From NCBI RefSeq assembly GCF_003008695.1, contig NZ_PXZT01000008.1, positions 62,001 to 126,000 on the forward strand: 64,000 bases of DNA, given 5' to 3'. The translations under genes and the position numbers were made by a program. Positions 44,188 through 52,987 of the stretch are shown here, in pieces (the stretch's first letter is position 1; every line of letters begins with the position of its first letter). The notes beneath the pieces were generated by a model. The model had not been told where the DNA came from, did no database searches, and was given only the letters and a program-made list of their open reading frames with translations. Source of the stretch: Trichococcus alkaliphilus (lineage in GTDB: Bacteria > Bacillota > Bacilli > Lactobacillales > Aerococcaceae).

Positions 44188-44343
44188 GTTTTAATTCTCC
44201 GTTGAACCTCAGTCTGGTATAATCGATTCAGAAGCAAAGAAGCCAAAACACATGACCGCTTCGGGGGTCAAAGCAGCGAGAGGAGGAGCCTTTTACCGCG
44301 CGTATCCGCCATTTAGGGAATCCGGACAGGTAAGGCAAGAAAC

Positions 44344-45255
44344 ATGACCTTAAAACAACTAAGATATATGCTGGCAGTCGCGCAGTACAAATCGATCAAC
44401 GAAGCCGCAAAAAAATGCTTCATTTCACAACCTAGCCTATCAAACGCCATCAAGGACCTTGAGGAAGAAATCGGTCTGGAGCTGTTCATCCGGACCGCCA
44501 AAGGCATCACTTTGACCGCAGAAGGCAGCGAATTCCTGAAGTACGCCCAGCAGGTGATCGAGCAAGCGGAGTTGCTGGAACAGCGCTACCTCGACAAGAA
44601 ACCGGCCAAACAATTGTGTTCCATTTCGACCCAACATTACGCGTTCGCCGTCAGCGCGTTCGTCAACATGATCAAAAAGAGCGGAGCGGATGAATACAAG
44701 TTCACCTTGCGTGAGACGCGTACCCATGAAATCATCGAGGACGTCAAAAGTTTCCAGAGTGAAATCGGCATCCTCTATCTGGATTCGTTCAACCGCAATG
44801 CGCTAAAAAAAATCCTGCAGGAGAGCCAATTGGAGTTCCATCCTTTGTTTGAAGCGGAACCGCACATCTTTGTCAGCGTCCGTAATCCATTGGCGTCCAA
44901 ACAGCGTGTTACCTTGGCGGACCTCGAGGATTATCCCTACCTGTCATTCGAACAGGGCGAGCATAATTCCTTCTATTTTTCTGAAGAGATTCTCAGCACC
45001 GTTTTCCATAAAAAAAGCATCCTCGTCAGCGACCGCGCGACTTTGTTCAATTTGGTGATCGGTTTGGATGGATATACCATCTCCACAGGCGTACTTAGTG
45101 AAGAGCTGAACGGCACGGACATCGTTTCGGTGCCGTTGGATGTCGAGGACCGGATGGTGATCGGTTGGATCGCCAACAAGAAAGCCGGAATCAGCCGGCA
45201 GGCAGCCGCCTATATCAAGGAGCTGAAGGCAGTGATCCGGACCTATGGGAATTAA
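44344..45255 (+). CDS. LysR-family regulator, probable activator of metF-metH
   Basis: 303 residues. The helix-turn-helix reads LKQLRYMLAVAQYKSINEAAKKCFISQPSLSNAIKDLEEEIG. The effector domain has LCSISTQHYAFAVSAFVNM and LVSDRATLFNLVIGLDGYTISTG, blocks shared with the LysR protein at 15404. It lies directly upstream of, and in the same direction as, metF, the activation-domain gene and metH. With their weak -35 regions and TATAGT-like motifs upstream, it is probably a MetR/CmbR-type sulfur amino acid regulator (inference). The ribosome binding site is modest (AAGG, eight bases before the ATG). Confidence 0.85.
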   Translation: MTLKQLRYMLAVAQYKSINEAAKKCFISQPSLSNAIKDLEEEIGLELFIRTAKGITLTAEGSEFLKYAQQVIEQAELLEQRYLDKKPAKQLCSISTQHYAFAVSAFVNMIKKSGADEYKFTLRETRTHEIIEDVKSFQSEIGILYLDSFNRNALKKILQESQLEFHPLFEAEPHIFVSVRNPLASKQRVTLADLEDYPYLSFEQGEHNSFYFSEEILSTVFHKKSILVSDRATLFNLVIGLDGYTISTGVLSEELNGTDIVSVPLDVEDRMVIGWIANKKAGISRQAAAYIKELKAVIRTYGN

Positions 45256-45273
45256 CAGGTTCGGTCTATTTTG

Positions 45274-45376
45274 GGTATAGTCTTTTTCTATAACTAAGTA
45301 TATTTTTTTGGTGTTACTCTATATCTTCATTCCGTGTCATACTATTGGAAATAAATGACTTCTTGCGGGAAGTCAT
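45274..45376 (+). promoter_or_regulatory. regulatory region upstream of metF
   Basis: AT-rich motifs TATAGT, TATAAC and AAGTATA cluster at about 45279-45307, as in LysR-type sulfur regulator sites. They precede a weak promoter whose -10 may be TACTAT near 45340. A perfect 8-bp hairpin, ATGACTTC/GAAGTCAT (45355-45376), lies in the leader. No SAM or T-box riboswitch motif was seen. Confidence 0.4.
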
Positions 45377-45455
45377 CAACTGACATGATCAATTGTACAC
45401 AAAGTAAGTGCGCTCAAAATGCCGCACCTTGAACAAATTGAAGGAGGACATGACT

Positions 45456-46355
45456 ATGAAGATTAGAGATATGATCAGCAAAGGGGAACCGACCGTTTCG
45501 TTTGAAATTTTTCCGCCGAAGAGCAGCTATTCCCTTGACACCGTGTTCGACACTTTGCATGACCTGAAGGGCTTGCATCCCGATTTCATTTCCGTGACGT
45601 ACGGCGCAGGCGGTACTGCCCAAAGCAACACGGTTGAAATCGCATCGCGCATCAAGAAGGATTTCGGCATCGAATCGATCGCCCATTTGACAGGCTGCAC
45701 CTCGACAAAAGAGGGCATGAAACGGACACTGGCATCAATCAAGGATAGCGGCATCGAAAACATCCTGGCTTTGCGCGGGGATATACCCCAGGAGAAATTG
45801 GCGGACAAGAATTGGAATCCGGAATATCGTTATGCATCCGAACTGATCGACGACATCAAAGCGGCAGGCGATTTTTCGATCGGAGCGGCCTGCTATCCGG
45901 AAGGGCATATCGATTCCATAAACAAAGTGGATGACCTGAAAAATCTGAAAAGGAAAATGGACCACGGCGCGGACTTCATGATCACGCAGCTTTTCTACGA
46001 CAACGATCTTTTCTATCAGTTCAAGGAGAAATTGGATCTCATCGGCATCGAACAACCGGTCATCGCCGGGATATTGCCGGTGCTGAACATCAAACAGGTG
46101 AAACGGATTCAGGAAATTTCTGGCTGCAACCTGCCGCCGAAATTCCTGCGGATACTTGATAGATACGCGCACGATCCGGCATCGCTGCAGGAAGCCGGCA
46201 TCGCTTATGCAGTCGATCAGATCATCGACTTGCTATCTTCAGGGGTGGATGGCGTCCACATCTACACGATGAACAAGCCTGATGCGACAAGAAGAATCAT
46301 GGAAAACATCTCCTGTGTCCGCAAGGCGGTCTGCAGAAAAGAGCCGCAAAGATGA
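45456..46355 (+). CDS. metF: 5,10-methylenetetrahydrofolate reductase
   Basis: 299 residues. The TIM-barrel flavoenzyme begins VSFEIFPPKSSYSLDTVFDTLHDLKGLHPDFISVTYGAGG, then HLTGCTSTKEGMKRTLASIKDSGIENILALRGDIP, FSIGAACYPEGHIDS and DFMITQLFYDNDLFYQF. It makes 5-methyltetrahydrofolate, the methyl donor for methionine synthase encoded two genes on. AAGGAGGA precedes ATG 45456. The stop overlaps the next start (ATGA). Confidence 0.95.
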   Translation: MKIRDMISKGEPTVSFEIFPPKSSYSLDTVFDTLHDLKGLHPDFISVTYGAGGTAQSNTVEIASRIKKDFGIESIAHLTGCTSTKEGMKRTLASIKDSGIENILALRGDIPQEKLADKNWNPEYRYASELIDDIKAAGDFSIGAACYPEGHIDSINKVDDLKNLKRKMDHGADFMITQLFYDNDLFYQFKEKLDLIGIEQPVIAGILPVLNIKQVKRIQEISGCNLPPKFLRILDRYAHDPASLQEAGIAYAVDQIIDLLSSGVDGVHIYTMNKPDATRRIMENISCVRKAVCRKEPQR

Positions 46356-47017
46356 AGACGGATCTGAAGCTGGTCGCAAAGTATCTAGGCTTCGGCAACA
46401 AACAACCCGACGAACGGACAAAGAACGATATGGAGATGATCGCCGCTCAGTTTGAGCAGGCGGTCACCGGGAAATGGACTTATGGGCATTATCTTCTGGA
46501 CCACTCCGTTGAGGGCGTAATTAAGCTGGTGGGGACTGCAGTGGTGCTGGAAGGGAAAAGCATCACCCGTACGCTTAAGCGATGCAATGAGGTCTACATC
46601 ATGGTCTGCACATTAGGCGCGCAGGGGGATCTCCTCATCGAGCGCAATAAAATGATGTCGCCGACCTTGGGCATGATCGCTGATGCCTGTGCATCCGCAT
46701 TCGTCGAGACGATCGCGGACAGTTGCCAACAGGAAATCGAAAGCCAGTTGCCAGCGGGAGCCGCATTGACTTTCCGTTACGCGCCCGGATACGGGGATCT
46801 TCCTTTGGCCACCAACAAAACGCTGCTCGGGGAATTGCAGTCCGACAAGCGGATCGGGGTCCATCTGACGGATTCGATGCTGATGACGCCAAGAAAATCG
46901 ATTGTGGCGATATTGGGCGTTCTGGAGGAAGGGACATCCAAAGGCAAGAACCATCGTTGCGGGAATACCAGCTGCAGCGAGTGCGATCTGAACGACAGCT
47001 GCACGGCCAGAAGTTAA
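46352..47017 (+). CDS. Methionine synthase activation-domain protein (separate subunit)
   Basis: 221 residues resembling the C-terminal SAM-binding activation domain of cobalamin-dependent methionine synthase. It has VMVCTLGA-like text (EVYIMVCTLGAQGDLLIERNKMMSPTLGMIADACASAFVETIAD), then the RYAPGYGDLPL block that matches the RxxPGY SAM-binding motif, and SKGKNHRCGNTSCSECDLNDSC, a Cys-rich tail. In E. coli this domain is fused to MetH and re-methylates oxidised cobalamin; here it is a separate gene directly before metH. The four-Cys tail could bind a metal or cluster. Confidence 0.85.
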   Translation: MKTDLKLVAKYLGFGNKQPDERTKNDMEMIAAQFEQAVTGKWTYGHYLLDHSVEGVIKLVGTAVVLEGKSITRTLKRCNEVYIMVCTLGAQGDLLIERNKMMSPTLGMIADACASAFVETIADSCQQEIESQLPAGAALTFRYAPGYGDLPLATNKTLLGELQSDKRIGVHLTDSMLMTPRKSIVAILGVLEEGTSKGKNHRCGNTSCSECDLNDSCTARS

Positions 47018-47033
47018 GTTAGGGGGCAAAGGA

Positions 47034-49415
47034 ATGGATATCAGGAAACAAGTTGGAGAAGAACTGCTTCTCTTTGATGGTGCGATGGGCACGATGCTCC
47101 AGACATACGGGATGAAAGCCGGCAAAAATCCGGAAGCGTTGAATCTGGAGGATCCCGAGCTGCTCGGCCGGATCCATCGGGAGTACGTCGAAGCCGGTGC
47201 GCAGTTCATCACGACAAATACATTCGGCGCGAATGCCTACAAACTGCAGGAGACCGGCTACTCCGTTACGGAAGTGGTGACTGCTGCAGTTGAGATCGCA
47301 AAAGCCGCAACGGCAGGGACAAGGGCGCAGGTAGCGCTCGATATCGGACCGGTAGGGAAGATGATGAAACCGATCGGATTGCTGGATTTCGACCAGGCTT
47401 ACGACTATTTCCGCGAGCAAGTGACGATTGGGGCTGCGGCCGGAGCGGATCTGATCCTCATCGAAACGATGTCGGATCTGGCGGAAATGCGCGCGGCCGT
47501 GTTGGCTGCGAAAGAGAACTGCGACCTGCCGATCTTCGCGACGATGACCTTTACGGATGATGGCAATACCTTGACCGGAACCGAGCCGGAGATCATGGCC
47601 CTCTCTTTGGATGCGTTGGGTGTGGATGTGCTGGGCGTAAACTGCTCATTGGGCCCAAAGGAACTGATTCCCATCATCAAAAGGATCTTGGCCTTCACGA
47701 ACACACCGGTGATGGTGCAGGCGAATGCCGGCATTCCTGTGACGGAAGCGGGCGTCGCCAAATATAACGTCGTTTCCGCGGACTACCTTGAGGTCGCGAA
47801 GGAATTGGCCGGTTTGGGAGTTTCTGTGATCGGGGGCTGCTGCGGCACGACACCGGAGTACATCCGCGATCTGCAGCAGGCCAAAGCGCTTTTTGTTAAA
47901 AGGGAAGTCAATAAATTGAAGCGGTATGTCTGTTCCGCGCAGAAAAAGGTTTGCCTGGATGGCCAGATCACCCTCATTGGTGAGCGGATCAACCCATCAG
48001 GCAACAAAGCTTTGAAGGAACAATTCGTGGCAGGCAATCCGTTGGCGGCCATCAAAGTCGCTTTTGAACAGGTCCAAAAAGGTGCGGATGTTTTGGACAT
48101 CAACACCTCTTTGCCGATGATCGACGAAACGGACTATATGACAAAAATAATCGATGGGATGAGTGGACTGGTGGAAGCGCCGCTGCAATTCGATTCGACC
48201 AAACCGGAAGTGCTTGAAGCAGCTTTGAGGCGCTACAGCGGCGTCGCAATCGTCAACTCGGTCAACGGGAAAGAATCCTCGATGGCCGAAATCTATCCAA
48301 TCGTCCAGAAATACGGCGCCTTTGTCGTGGCCTTGTGTCTGGATGAAGCGGGCATCCCGGATGATGCGGATGGCCGTACAAAGGTCGCCCAAAAGCTGAT
48401 CGATCGAGCGGGAGAATACGGCATCGGGTCCGAAAGATTGCTCGTCGATTGCCTTGTGCTCACAGCGGCTGCCCAACAGAAAGCGGTCATGGAGACGTTG
48501 AAGGCCTTGCGTTGGGTCAAGGAAAACACGCAAGCTTTGACCACCTTGGGACTGAGCAATGTTTCCTATGGACTGCCTTTCCGTGCCTTGATCAACCGTA
48601 CCTATTTTGCCATGGCGCTGACTTCGGGACTGGATACGGTCATCATCAACCCAGGGGCCGACGGAATCGTCGACACGATGCGCGCCTTCAATGTTCTGTC
48701 CGGACAAGATGAAGGTGCCATCGACTATATCGACTACAACAACAAAAAGGCTGTGGTCAAATCCGATGGGCCCAAGCAGGAAAACGTGGTCCGTTCCTAC
48801 CGGGAAATGCTCTTGGAGGGCGACGAAACAGGTATCATGAAGGCAACAAATGCGCTGCTTAAAGACAATACGCCATTGGCTGTCGTGGACGATCACATCG
48901 TGCCGGCATTGGATGAAGTCGGCAAACTCTATGAACAGAAGAACATCTTCCTGCCTCAGTTGATCCGCGCCGCCGAAACGGCCGGCAAAGCCTTCGAAAC
49001 GATCCGCGCAAAACTTGCGGCCGGCAATGAGAAGCTGGAATCGAAGGGAACCATCGTCATGGCCACCGTAAGAGGGGATATCCATGATATCGGAAAAAAT
49101 CTGGCCAAAGTCCTGCTTGAAAACTATGGCTACGACGTCATCGACCTCGGCAAGGATGTCCCTATCGAGGAGGTTGTGGCAGTTGCCAAGCAACATCAAG
49201 TCAAATTGGTCGGTTTGTCTGCATTGATGACGACGACCGTCACGGCGATGGAGGATACGATCACAGCCTTGCGCGAGGCTGGTTTGCCTGTGAAGGTCTT
49301 CGTCGGGGGAGCCGTACTGACAGAAAAGTATGCAAAAGCCATCGGAGCGGATTACTACTGCAAAGATGCCCGAGCCGGCGTCACCGTAGCAGAAGAAGTC
49401 TTCAGCATAAATTAA
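47034..49415 (+). CDS. metH: Cobalamin-dependent methionine synthase lacking the activation domain
   Basis: 793 residues in three parts. The homocysteine-binding barrel (about 1-290) has zinc ligands Cys204 (VNCSLGP) and Cys269/Cys270 (GGCCGTTPEYIRDL). The pterin (methyl-THF) barrel is at about 315-580 (LIGERINPSGNKALKE, VLDINTSLPMIDE). The helical cap and cobalamin domain has DIHDIGKNL at 682-690, with His684 as lower cobalt ligand. E. coli MetH has a further 330-residue activation domain, absent here but encoded immediately upstream. It transfers methyl from 5-methyl-THF to homocysteine. The cell must import or make cobalamin; no such genes are seen here. Confidence 0.93.
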   Translation: MDIRKQVGEELLLFDGAMGTMLQTYGMKAGKNPEALNLEDPELLGRIHREYVEAGAQFITTNTFGANAYKLQETGYSVTEVVTAAVEIAKAATAGTRAQVALDIGPVGKMMKPIGLLDFDQAYDYFREQVTIGAAAGADLILIETMSDLAEMRAAVLAAKENCDLPIFATMTFTDDGNTLTGTEPEIMALSLDALGVDVLGVNCSLGPKELIPIIKRILAFTNTPVMVQANAGIPVTEAGVAKYNVVSADYLEVAKELAGLGVSVIGGCCGTTPEYIRDLQQAKALFVKREVNKLKRYVCSAQKKVCLDGQITLIGERINPSGNKALKEQFVAGNPLAAIKVAFEQVQKGADVLDINTSLPMIDETDYMTKIIDGMSGLVEAPLQFDSTKPEVLEAALRRYSGVAIVNSVNGKESSMAEIYPIVQKYGAFVVALCLDEAGIPDDADGRTKVAQKLIDRAGEYGIGSERLLVDCLVLTAAAQQKAVMETLKALRWVKENTQALTTLGLSNVSYGLPFRALINRTYFAMALTSGLDTVIINPGADGIVDTMRAFNVLSGQDEGAIDYIDYNNKKAVVKSDGPKQENVVRSYREMLLEGDETGIMKATNALLKDNTPLAVVDDHIVPALDEVGKLYEQKNIFLPQLIRAAETAGKAFETIRAKLAAGNEKLESKGTIVMATVRGDIHDIGKNLAKVLLENYGYDVIDLGKDVPIEEVVAVAKQHQVKLVGLSALMTTTVTAMEDTITALREAGLPVKVFVGGAVLTEKYAKAIGADYYCKDARAGVTVAEEVFSIN

Positions 49416-49464
49416 AAAATCCCGGAAGAGGATCCATTCAAAATGGATCTCTTCCGGGATTTTT
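49415..49464. terminator. bidirectional terminator
   Basis: AAAAATCCCGGAAGAG...CTCTTCCGGGATTTTT, about 23 pairs, between metH and the convergent MFS gene. Confidence 0.92.
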
Positions 49465-49467
49465 CTG

Positions 49468-50718
49468 TTAGGCTGGATGTCTCGTCTTATTCATGGCATC
49501 CGGTTTTGATCTTAAGATAACAGCACTGATAAGGAGCGCAACCGCATAAAGAGCCAGGACGACATAAAGAACATTGTTGTAAGAATCAGTTTTAGCGATG
49601 ATAAAGGCACTCAATTGGTTCCCCGAAAGCCCGGCAAAAGCCCAAGCCGACAAAGCCAGTCCGTGGATGGTGCTGATGCTGTTCATCCCGAAGCGGTCAG
49701 CAAGCAGTGGTGGAAGGCTGGAGAAACCGCCGCCGTAGCCGGCGTTGATGACACAAAGCGTAATGATGACTAACGGAGCGATTGCGTTGTTGATGCCGTT
49801 CGCCAAAAGCGTAAGCGCCGTAGCAGCAATCGACAGACTGAAAATCCAGATATAAATGGTGTTTCTGTCCTTCAACCTGTCTCCGAAGGATGCAAAGCCA
49901 AGCCGGCCACTTGCGTTGAAGAGCGCCGTCAATGAGCTGATCACTCCGACTGCACCGAAGCCGATGAAGTGCAACAAATCCTTCTCCTGCGAGATGAGCG
50001 CCAAGCCGCAAGTGATGTTGATGAAGAACATCAACCAGATGCCGATGAAGGTTTTGTTCTTGAAGATGTCGAGGATATTCTCACCCTTCTTCTTCTGAAC
50101 GGGCACCTCCACCCAATCGGACGGTTTTTTCAACAGTAGATGGCCTAAGAACATCATGATGAAATAGACAACCGCCAGGATATAGAATAGTTTGTAAAGC
50201 CGAGTCGGGTCAACGAGCGTACCATCCGCGTTTGTCGCACCCAAAAGCATCTCGATGATCGGACTGGCGATGACCTTTGCCAATCCGAATCCGGCCACCG
50301 CTATCCCTGTGGCCAAGCCTTTATTGTTTTTGAACCAGAGCATCAGGGTTTTGACCGGCGAGAGATAGCCGATGCCGCAACCGATGCCCATCAGGACACC
50401 ATAAGTCATAAAAATGCCGATCAGCGATTTCTGCTGGATGAAAAATCCGGTTCCGGCCATTCCGGCGGCAAAACATACGGCCGCAATCAGGGAAGATTTG
50501 TGGATGTCCTTCTCGACGACCCTGCCCGCGAAGGCAGCCGACATGCCAAGGAAGAAGATGGCGATGCTGAAAGCCCATTCTACCTCGCCTTTCGGCCTGC
50601 CGATATATTCGGCGATGCCCCCCTTCAGCAAAGACCAGCAGTAGACTGTTCCGATGCTGCAATGGATCAGCAATGCCGGGACAGCGGCACGCATCCATTT
50701 ATTTTCGATGTTGTTCAT
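49468..50718 (-). CDS. OFA-family major facilitator transporter
   Basis: 416 residues with 12 predicted membrane helices. The oxalate/formate antiporter family pattern is visible: ALLIHCSIGTVYCWSLLKGGIAEYIG at the start, FFLGMSAAFAGRVVEKD, YGVLMGIGCGIGYLSPVKTLMLWF, NKGLATGIAVAGFGLAKVIASP, and INAGYGGGFSSLPPLLADRFG in the second half. Substrates in the family range from oxalate/formate to other monocarboxylates and cannot be told from sequence. AAGGGGGG lies eight bases before the ATG. Expression is probably controlled by the inverted repeat spanning its promoter. Confidence 0.88.
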   Translation of the reverse strand: MNNIENKWMRAAVPALLIHCSIGTVYCWSLLKGGIAEYIGRPKGEVEWAFSIAIFFLGMSAAFAGRVVEKDIHKSSLIAAVCFAAGMAGTGFFIQQKSLIGIFMTYGVLMGIGCGIGYLSPVKTLMLWFKNNKGLATGIAVAGFGLAKVIASPIIEMLLGATNADGTLVDPTRLYKLFYILAVVYFIMMFLGHLLLKKPSDWVEVPVQKKKGENILDIFKNKTFIGIWLMFFINITCGLALISQEKDLLHFIGFGAVGVISSLTALFNASGRLGFASFGDRLKDRNTIYIWIFSLSIAATALTLLANGINNAIAPLVIITLCVINAGYGGGFSSLPPLLADRFGMNSISTIHGLALSAWAFAGLSGNQLSAFIIAKTDSYNNVLYVVLALYAVALLISAVILRSKPDAMNKTRHPA

Positions 50719-50740
50719 TTTGAAGCCCCCCTTAGGTAAT

Positions 50741-50791
50741 GATAGTATGGATTGCGTGAATATTTTATCAAGCTATCGTCATCATACTATC
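50741..50791 (-). promoter_or_regulatory. promoter and operator of the OFA transporter gene
   Basis: On the minus strand TTGATA (50766-50771) and TACTAT (50742-50747) are 18 bases apart. A 9-bp inverted repeat, GATAGTATG (50741-50749) and CATACTATC (50783-50791), covers the -10 box and flanks the -35 box, as expected for a dimeric regulator. Confidence 0.55.
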
Positions 50792-50818
50792 GATTTACAG
50801 GTAATGCAATCGCTTTCT

Positions 50819-50879
50819 GACGCGGCCGGGAATAGGCAGTTTGTCCAATCAACAATGTTATTCCCTGGGAGGCCGCGCT
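50819..50879. repeat. GC-rich inverted repeat in the divergent gap
   Basis: GACGCGGCC...GGAATA pairs with TATTCC...GGCCGCGC around a loop of about 25 bases. It stands out against the AT-rich surroundings and has no T-run. Confidence 0.45.
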
Positions 50880-50951
50880 GACGGAATTTTCTGGAAAAAT
50901 CGAATATTTGTCGGTAAAATGAACTATGGACAGTGAAGGAGGAATCAGTGG

Positions 50952-52085
50952 ATGAAAGTTGAAATCAGGAAAGCGGATCTTCAGGATTTGGCTGCACTGA
51001 AAAGAATCGAGGATGCATGTTTTCCGGAAGCCGAGGCGGCGACGCTTGAATCACTCAGCGAGCGGCTGCAACTGTTTCCTGAAAGCTTCCTTGTTGCCGA
51101 ACTCGAGGGCGAACTGGTGGGGTTCGTGAACGGAGCCGTCATCGATGAACCGATCATCCGCGATGCCCACTACCATGATGCTGCCCTGCATAATCCGGAT
51201 GGCGCTTATCAAAGCGTATTCGGTTTGGATGTGGATCCGGTATTCAGAAGGCAAGGGATTGCTGGGAAGTTGTTGACGGCACTGATCGATGCGGCCAGGA
51301 AAGCGGGCAGACAAGGCTTGACGCTGTGCTGCAAAGAGGGAAAGATCCCTTACTACGAGAAGTTCGGGTTGGTGAACAGCGGCAGATCGAGCTCCACGCA
51401 CGGGAATGCCGTGTGGTACGATATGATTCTGCACTTTGAAGAAAGAAGGGGAGAGCAAATGGATCCGAAAATCATATTGGCAAGTCAGTCGCCAAGACGC
51501 AGCGAATTGCTGTCCTTATGCATAAAGGACTTTGCGGTCCAGGCTGCGGATATCGACGAAAAAGCGATAGAAGAACGCGTTCTCTCCGAAGCAGGGCAGG
51601 AAACGTTCCTGGACACTGCCACGGAACTGGTGGAAACGTTGGCGCGGGAAAAAGCGGCGGTTATCCATCGCGAGAACAGGGAAGCGATGGTCATCGGTTC
51701 GGACACTGTGGTCGTGTTGGACGAAAAGATCCTCGGTAAACCGGTTGATGAGGCCGATGCCTATGCGATGCTGCGTGCCATGGCAGGAAAGACCCATTCG
51801 GTCCTGACTGGTGTCAGTATTTTATGGGGCGAAAAGGAAGAGACCTTTGCTTCTGAGACGAAAGTCAGCTTATTTGAGTGGGATGATCGGATGGCGAGGG
51901 AAGTGAAGGCATACGTGGCATTGGGCAAGCCGATGGACAAAGCCGGAGCATACGGTATCCAGGAGGAAGCGGCGCTCTGGGTTTCCGGTATCGAAGGGGA
52001 CTACAATACGATTGTCGGATTTCCGATCGCCTTGGTCGATAAAGCAATCCATCGTTTGCTGACGAAAGCACAGACAGAGAAGTAG
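50952..52085 (+). CDS. GNAT acetyltransferase-Maf nucleotide pyrophosphatase fusion
   Basis: 377 residues in one uninterrupted frame. Residues 1-170 are a GNAT domain of the AANAT-like type: IRKADLQDLAALKRIEDACFPEAEA, FGLDVDPVFRRQGIAGKLL with the CoA loop, GLTLCCKEGKIPYYEKFGL. From Met175 (near 51460) comes a complete Maf domain: ILASQSPRRSELLS, the signature; SDTVVVLDEKILGKP with catalytic Asp; KAGAYGIQEEAALWV. Maf hydrolyses non-canonical or modified nucleoside triphosphates to monophosphates. AAGGGGAG lies five bases before Met175, so free Maf may also be made by internal initiation. No frameshift is needed to explain the fusion. Confidence 0.85.
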   Translation: MKVEIRKADLQDLAALKRIEDACFPEAEAATLESLSERLQLFPESFLVAELEGELVGFVNGAVIDEPIIRDAHYHDAALHNPDGAYQSVFGLDVDPVFRRQGIAGKLLTALIDAARKAGRQGLTLCCKEGKIPYYEKFGLVNSGRSSSTHGNAVWYDMILHFEERRGEQMDPKIILASQSPRRSELLSLCIKDFAVQAADIDEKAIEERVLSEAGQETFLDTATELVETLAREKAAVIHRENREAMVIGSDTVVVLDEKILGKPVDEADAYAMLRAMAGKTHSVLTGVSILWGEKEETFASETKVSLFEWDDRMAREVKAYVALGKPMDKAGAYGIQEEAALWVSGIEGDYNTIVGFPIALVDKAIHRLLTKAQTEK

Positions 52086-52099
52086 TTGTTGAAAGCAAG

Positions 52100-52147
52100 A
52101 AAAAACGATCGTGATCAGCTGGATGCAGCTAACTCGATCGTTTTTTT
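52100..52147. terminator. bidirectional terminator
   Basis: AACGATCG and CGATCGTT enclose an inner AGCT/AGCT stem, with A-run and T-run flanks, between the Maf-fusion gene and the convergent acetyltransferase. Confidence 0.8.
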
Positions 52148-52163
52148 GTTTTTACTCGCGTAT

Positions 52164-52733
52164 TTAGGACTTGGAATCGGAAAGTTCGATGTGGCGGATG
52201 ACGCGCGCCGGATTCCCAGCAATCACGACATTATCCGGGAAGGATTTGGTCACGACGCTGCCCATACCCACGACGACATTGTCCCCCAACGTTACACCCG
52301 GACCGATCACGGAAGAGCCGCCGATCCAGACATTGTTCCCGATCGTGATCGGTTTGCCGTATTCCCAGCCGCTGTTCCGTTCGACCGGATCGAGCGGATG
52401 GGTGGCGGTATAGAGGCTGACATTCGGCGCGATCATCACGTTGTCCCCGAATGTGACCGGGCACGTATCGAGTATCGTGCAATTGAAGTTCGCATAGAAA
52501 TTCTCGCCGACAAAAATATTGAAGCCGTAGTCCAGCGAAAATGTCGGTTCGATATAAATATTTTCCCCAGTTTTTCCGAACCAGTTTTTCAACAGCTCAC
52601 TGCGCTTGCGGGCATCCGTTTCGTTGTTGAAAAGGTGCATCTTTTCCCGGGAAATGTGCCGCATCGAGGAAAGCTCCGGATTGCTGGAAAAATAAAGTTC
52701 ACCGGCGATCATTTTTTCTAGTTCTGATTTCAT
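52164..52733 (-). CDS. Maltose/galactoside O-acetyltransferase-like hexapeptide protein
   Basis: 189 residues. An N-terminal helical Maa-type region ([30 protein letters not shown]) precedes a left-handed beta-helix of hexapeptide repeats: [50 protein letters not shown] with the catalytic His, and [31 protein letters not shown]. It acetylates sugar hydroxyls with acetyl-CoA. Detoxifying acetylation of excess sugars is the classic role; surface-sugar modification is possible. AAGGAG precedes the ATG. Confidence 0.88.
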   Translation of the reverse strand: MKSELEKMIAGELYFSSNPELSSMRHISREKMHLFNNETDARKRSELLKNWFGKTGENIYIEPTFSLDYGFNIFVGENFYANFNCTILDTCPVTFGDNVMIAPNVSLYTATHPLDPVERNSGWEYGKPITIGNNVWIGGSSVIGPGVTLGDNVVVGMGSVVTKSFPDNVVIAGNPARVIRHIELSDSKS

Positions 52734-52987
52734 TTTATAATCTCCTTACGTATAGGGCAGTAAATTTTTGGGTTATCTTTACTAATTATAGCGAAACATT
52801 TACTCATTTGATATACGAAATAAATCAGGCGCTATTTTATTTTTGCGTTTACAAAAAATTTTGACTGGATCAAAGAATATTAGGCTTTTCAGAGATCCGT
52901 CTCATTTATTTTGGATTGTGGAGCATAGATGCAGTAAAATGTGTGTAAGCGATAACATTTTCGAAGTGGATGATAGGGGTTGGTGAG

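Noticed and set aside
44252-44347. A 31-codon frame ending in ATGA overlap with the LysR start at 44344
   Set aside because: It lacks a good ribosome binding site and any biased amino acid content, so there is little support for a leader peptide. The strong GAGAGGAGGAG inside it has no start codon at the right distance.
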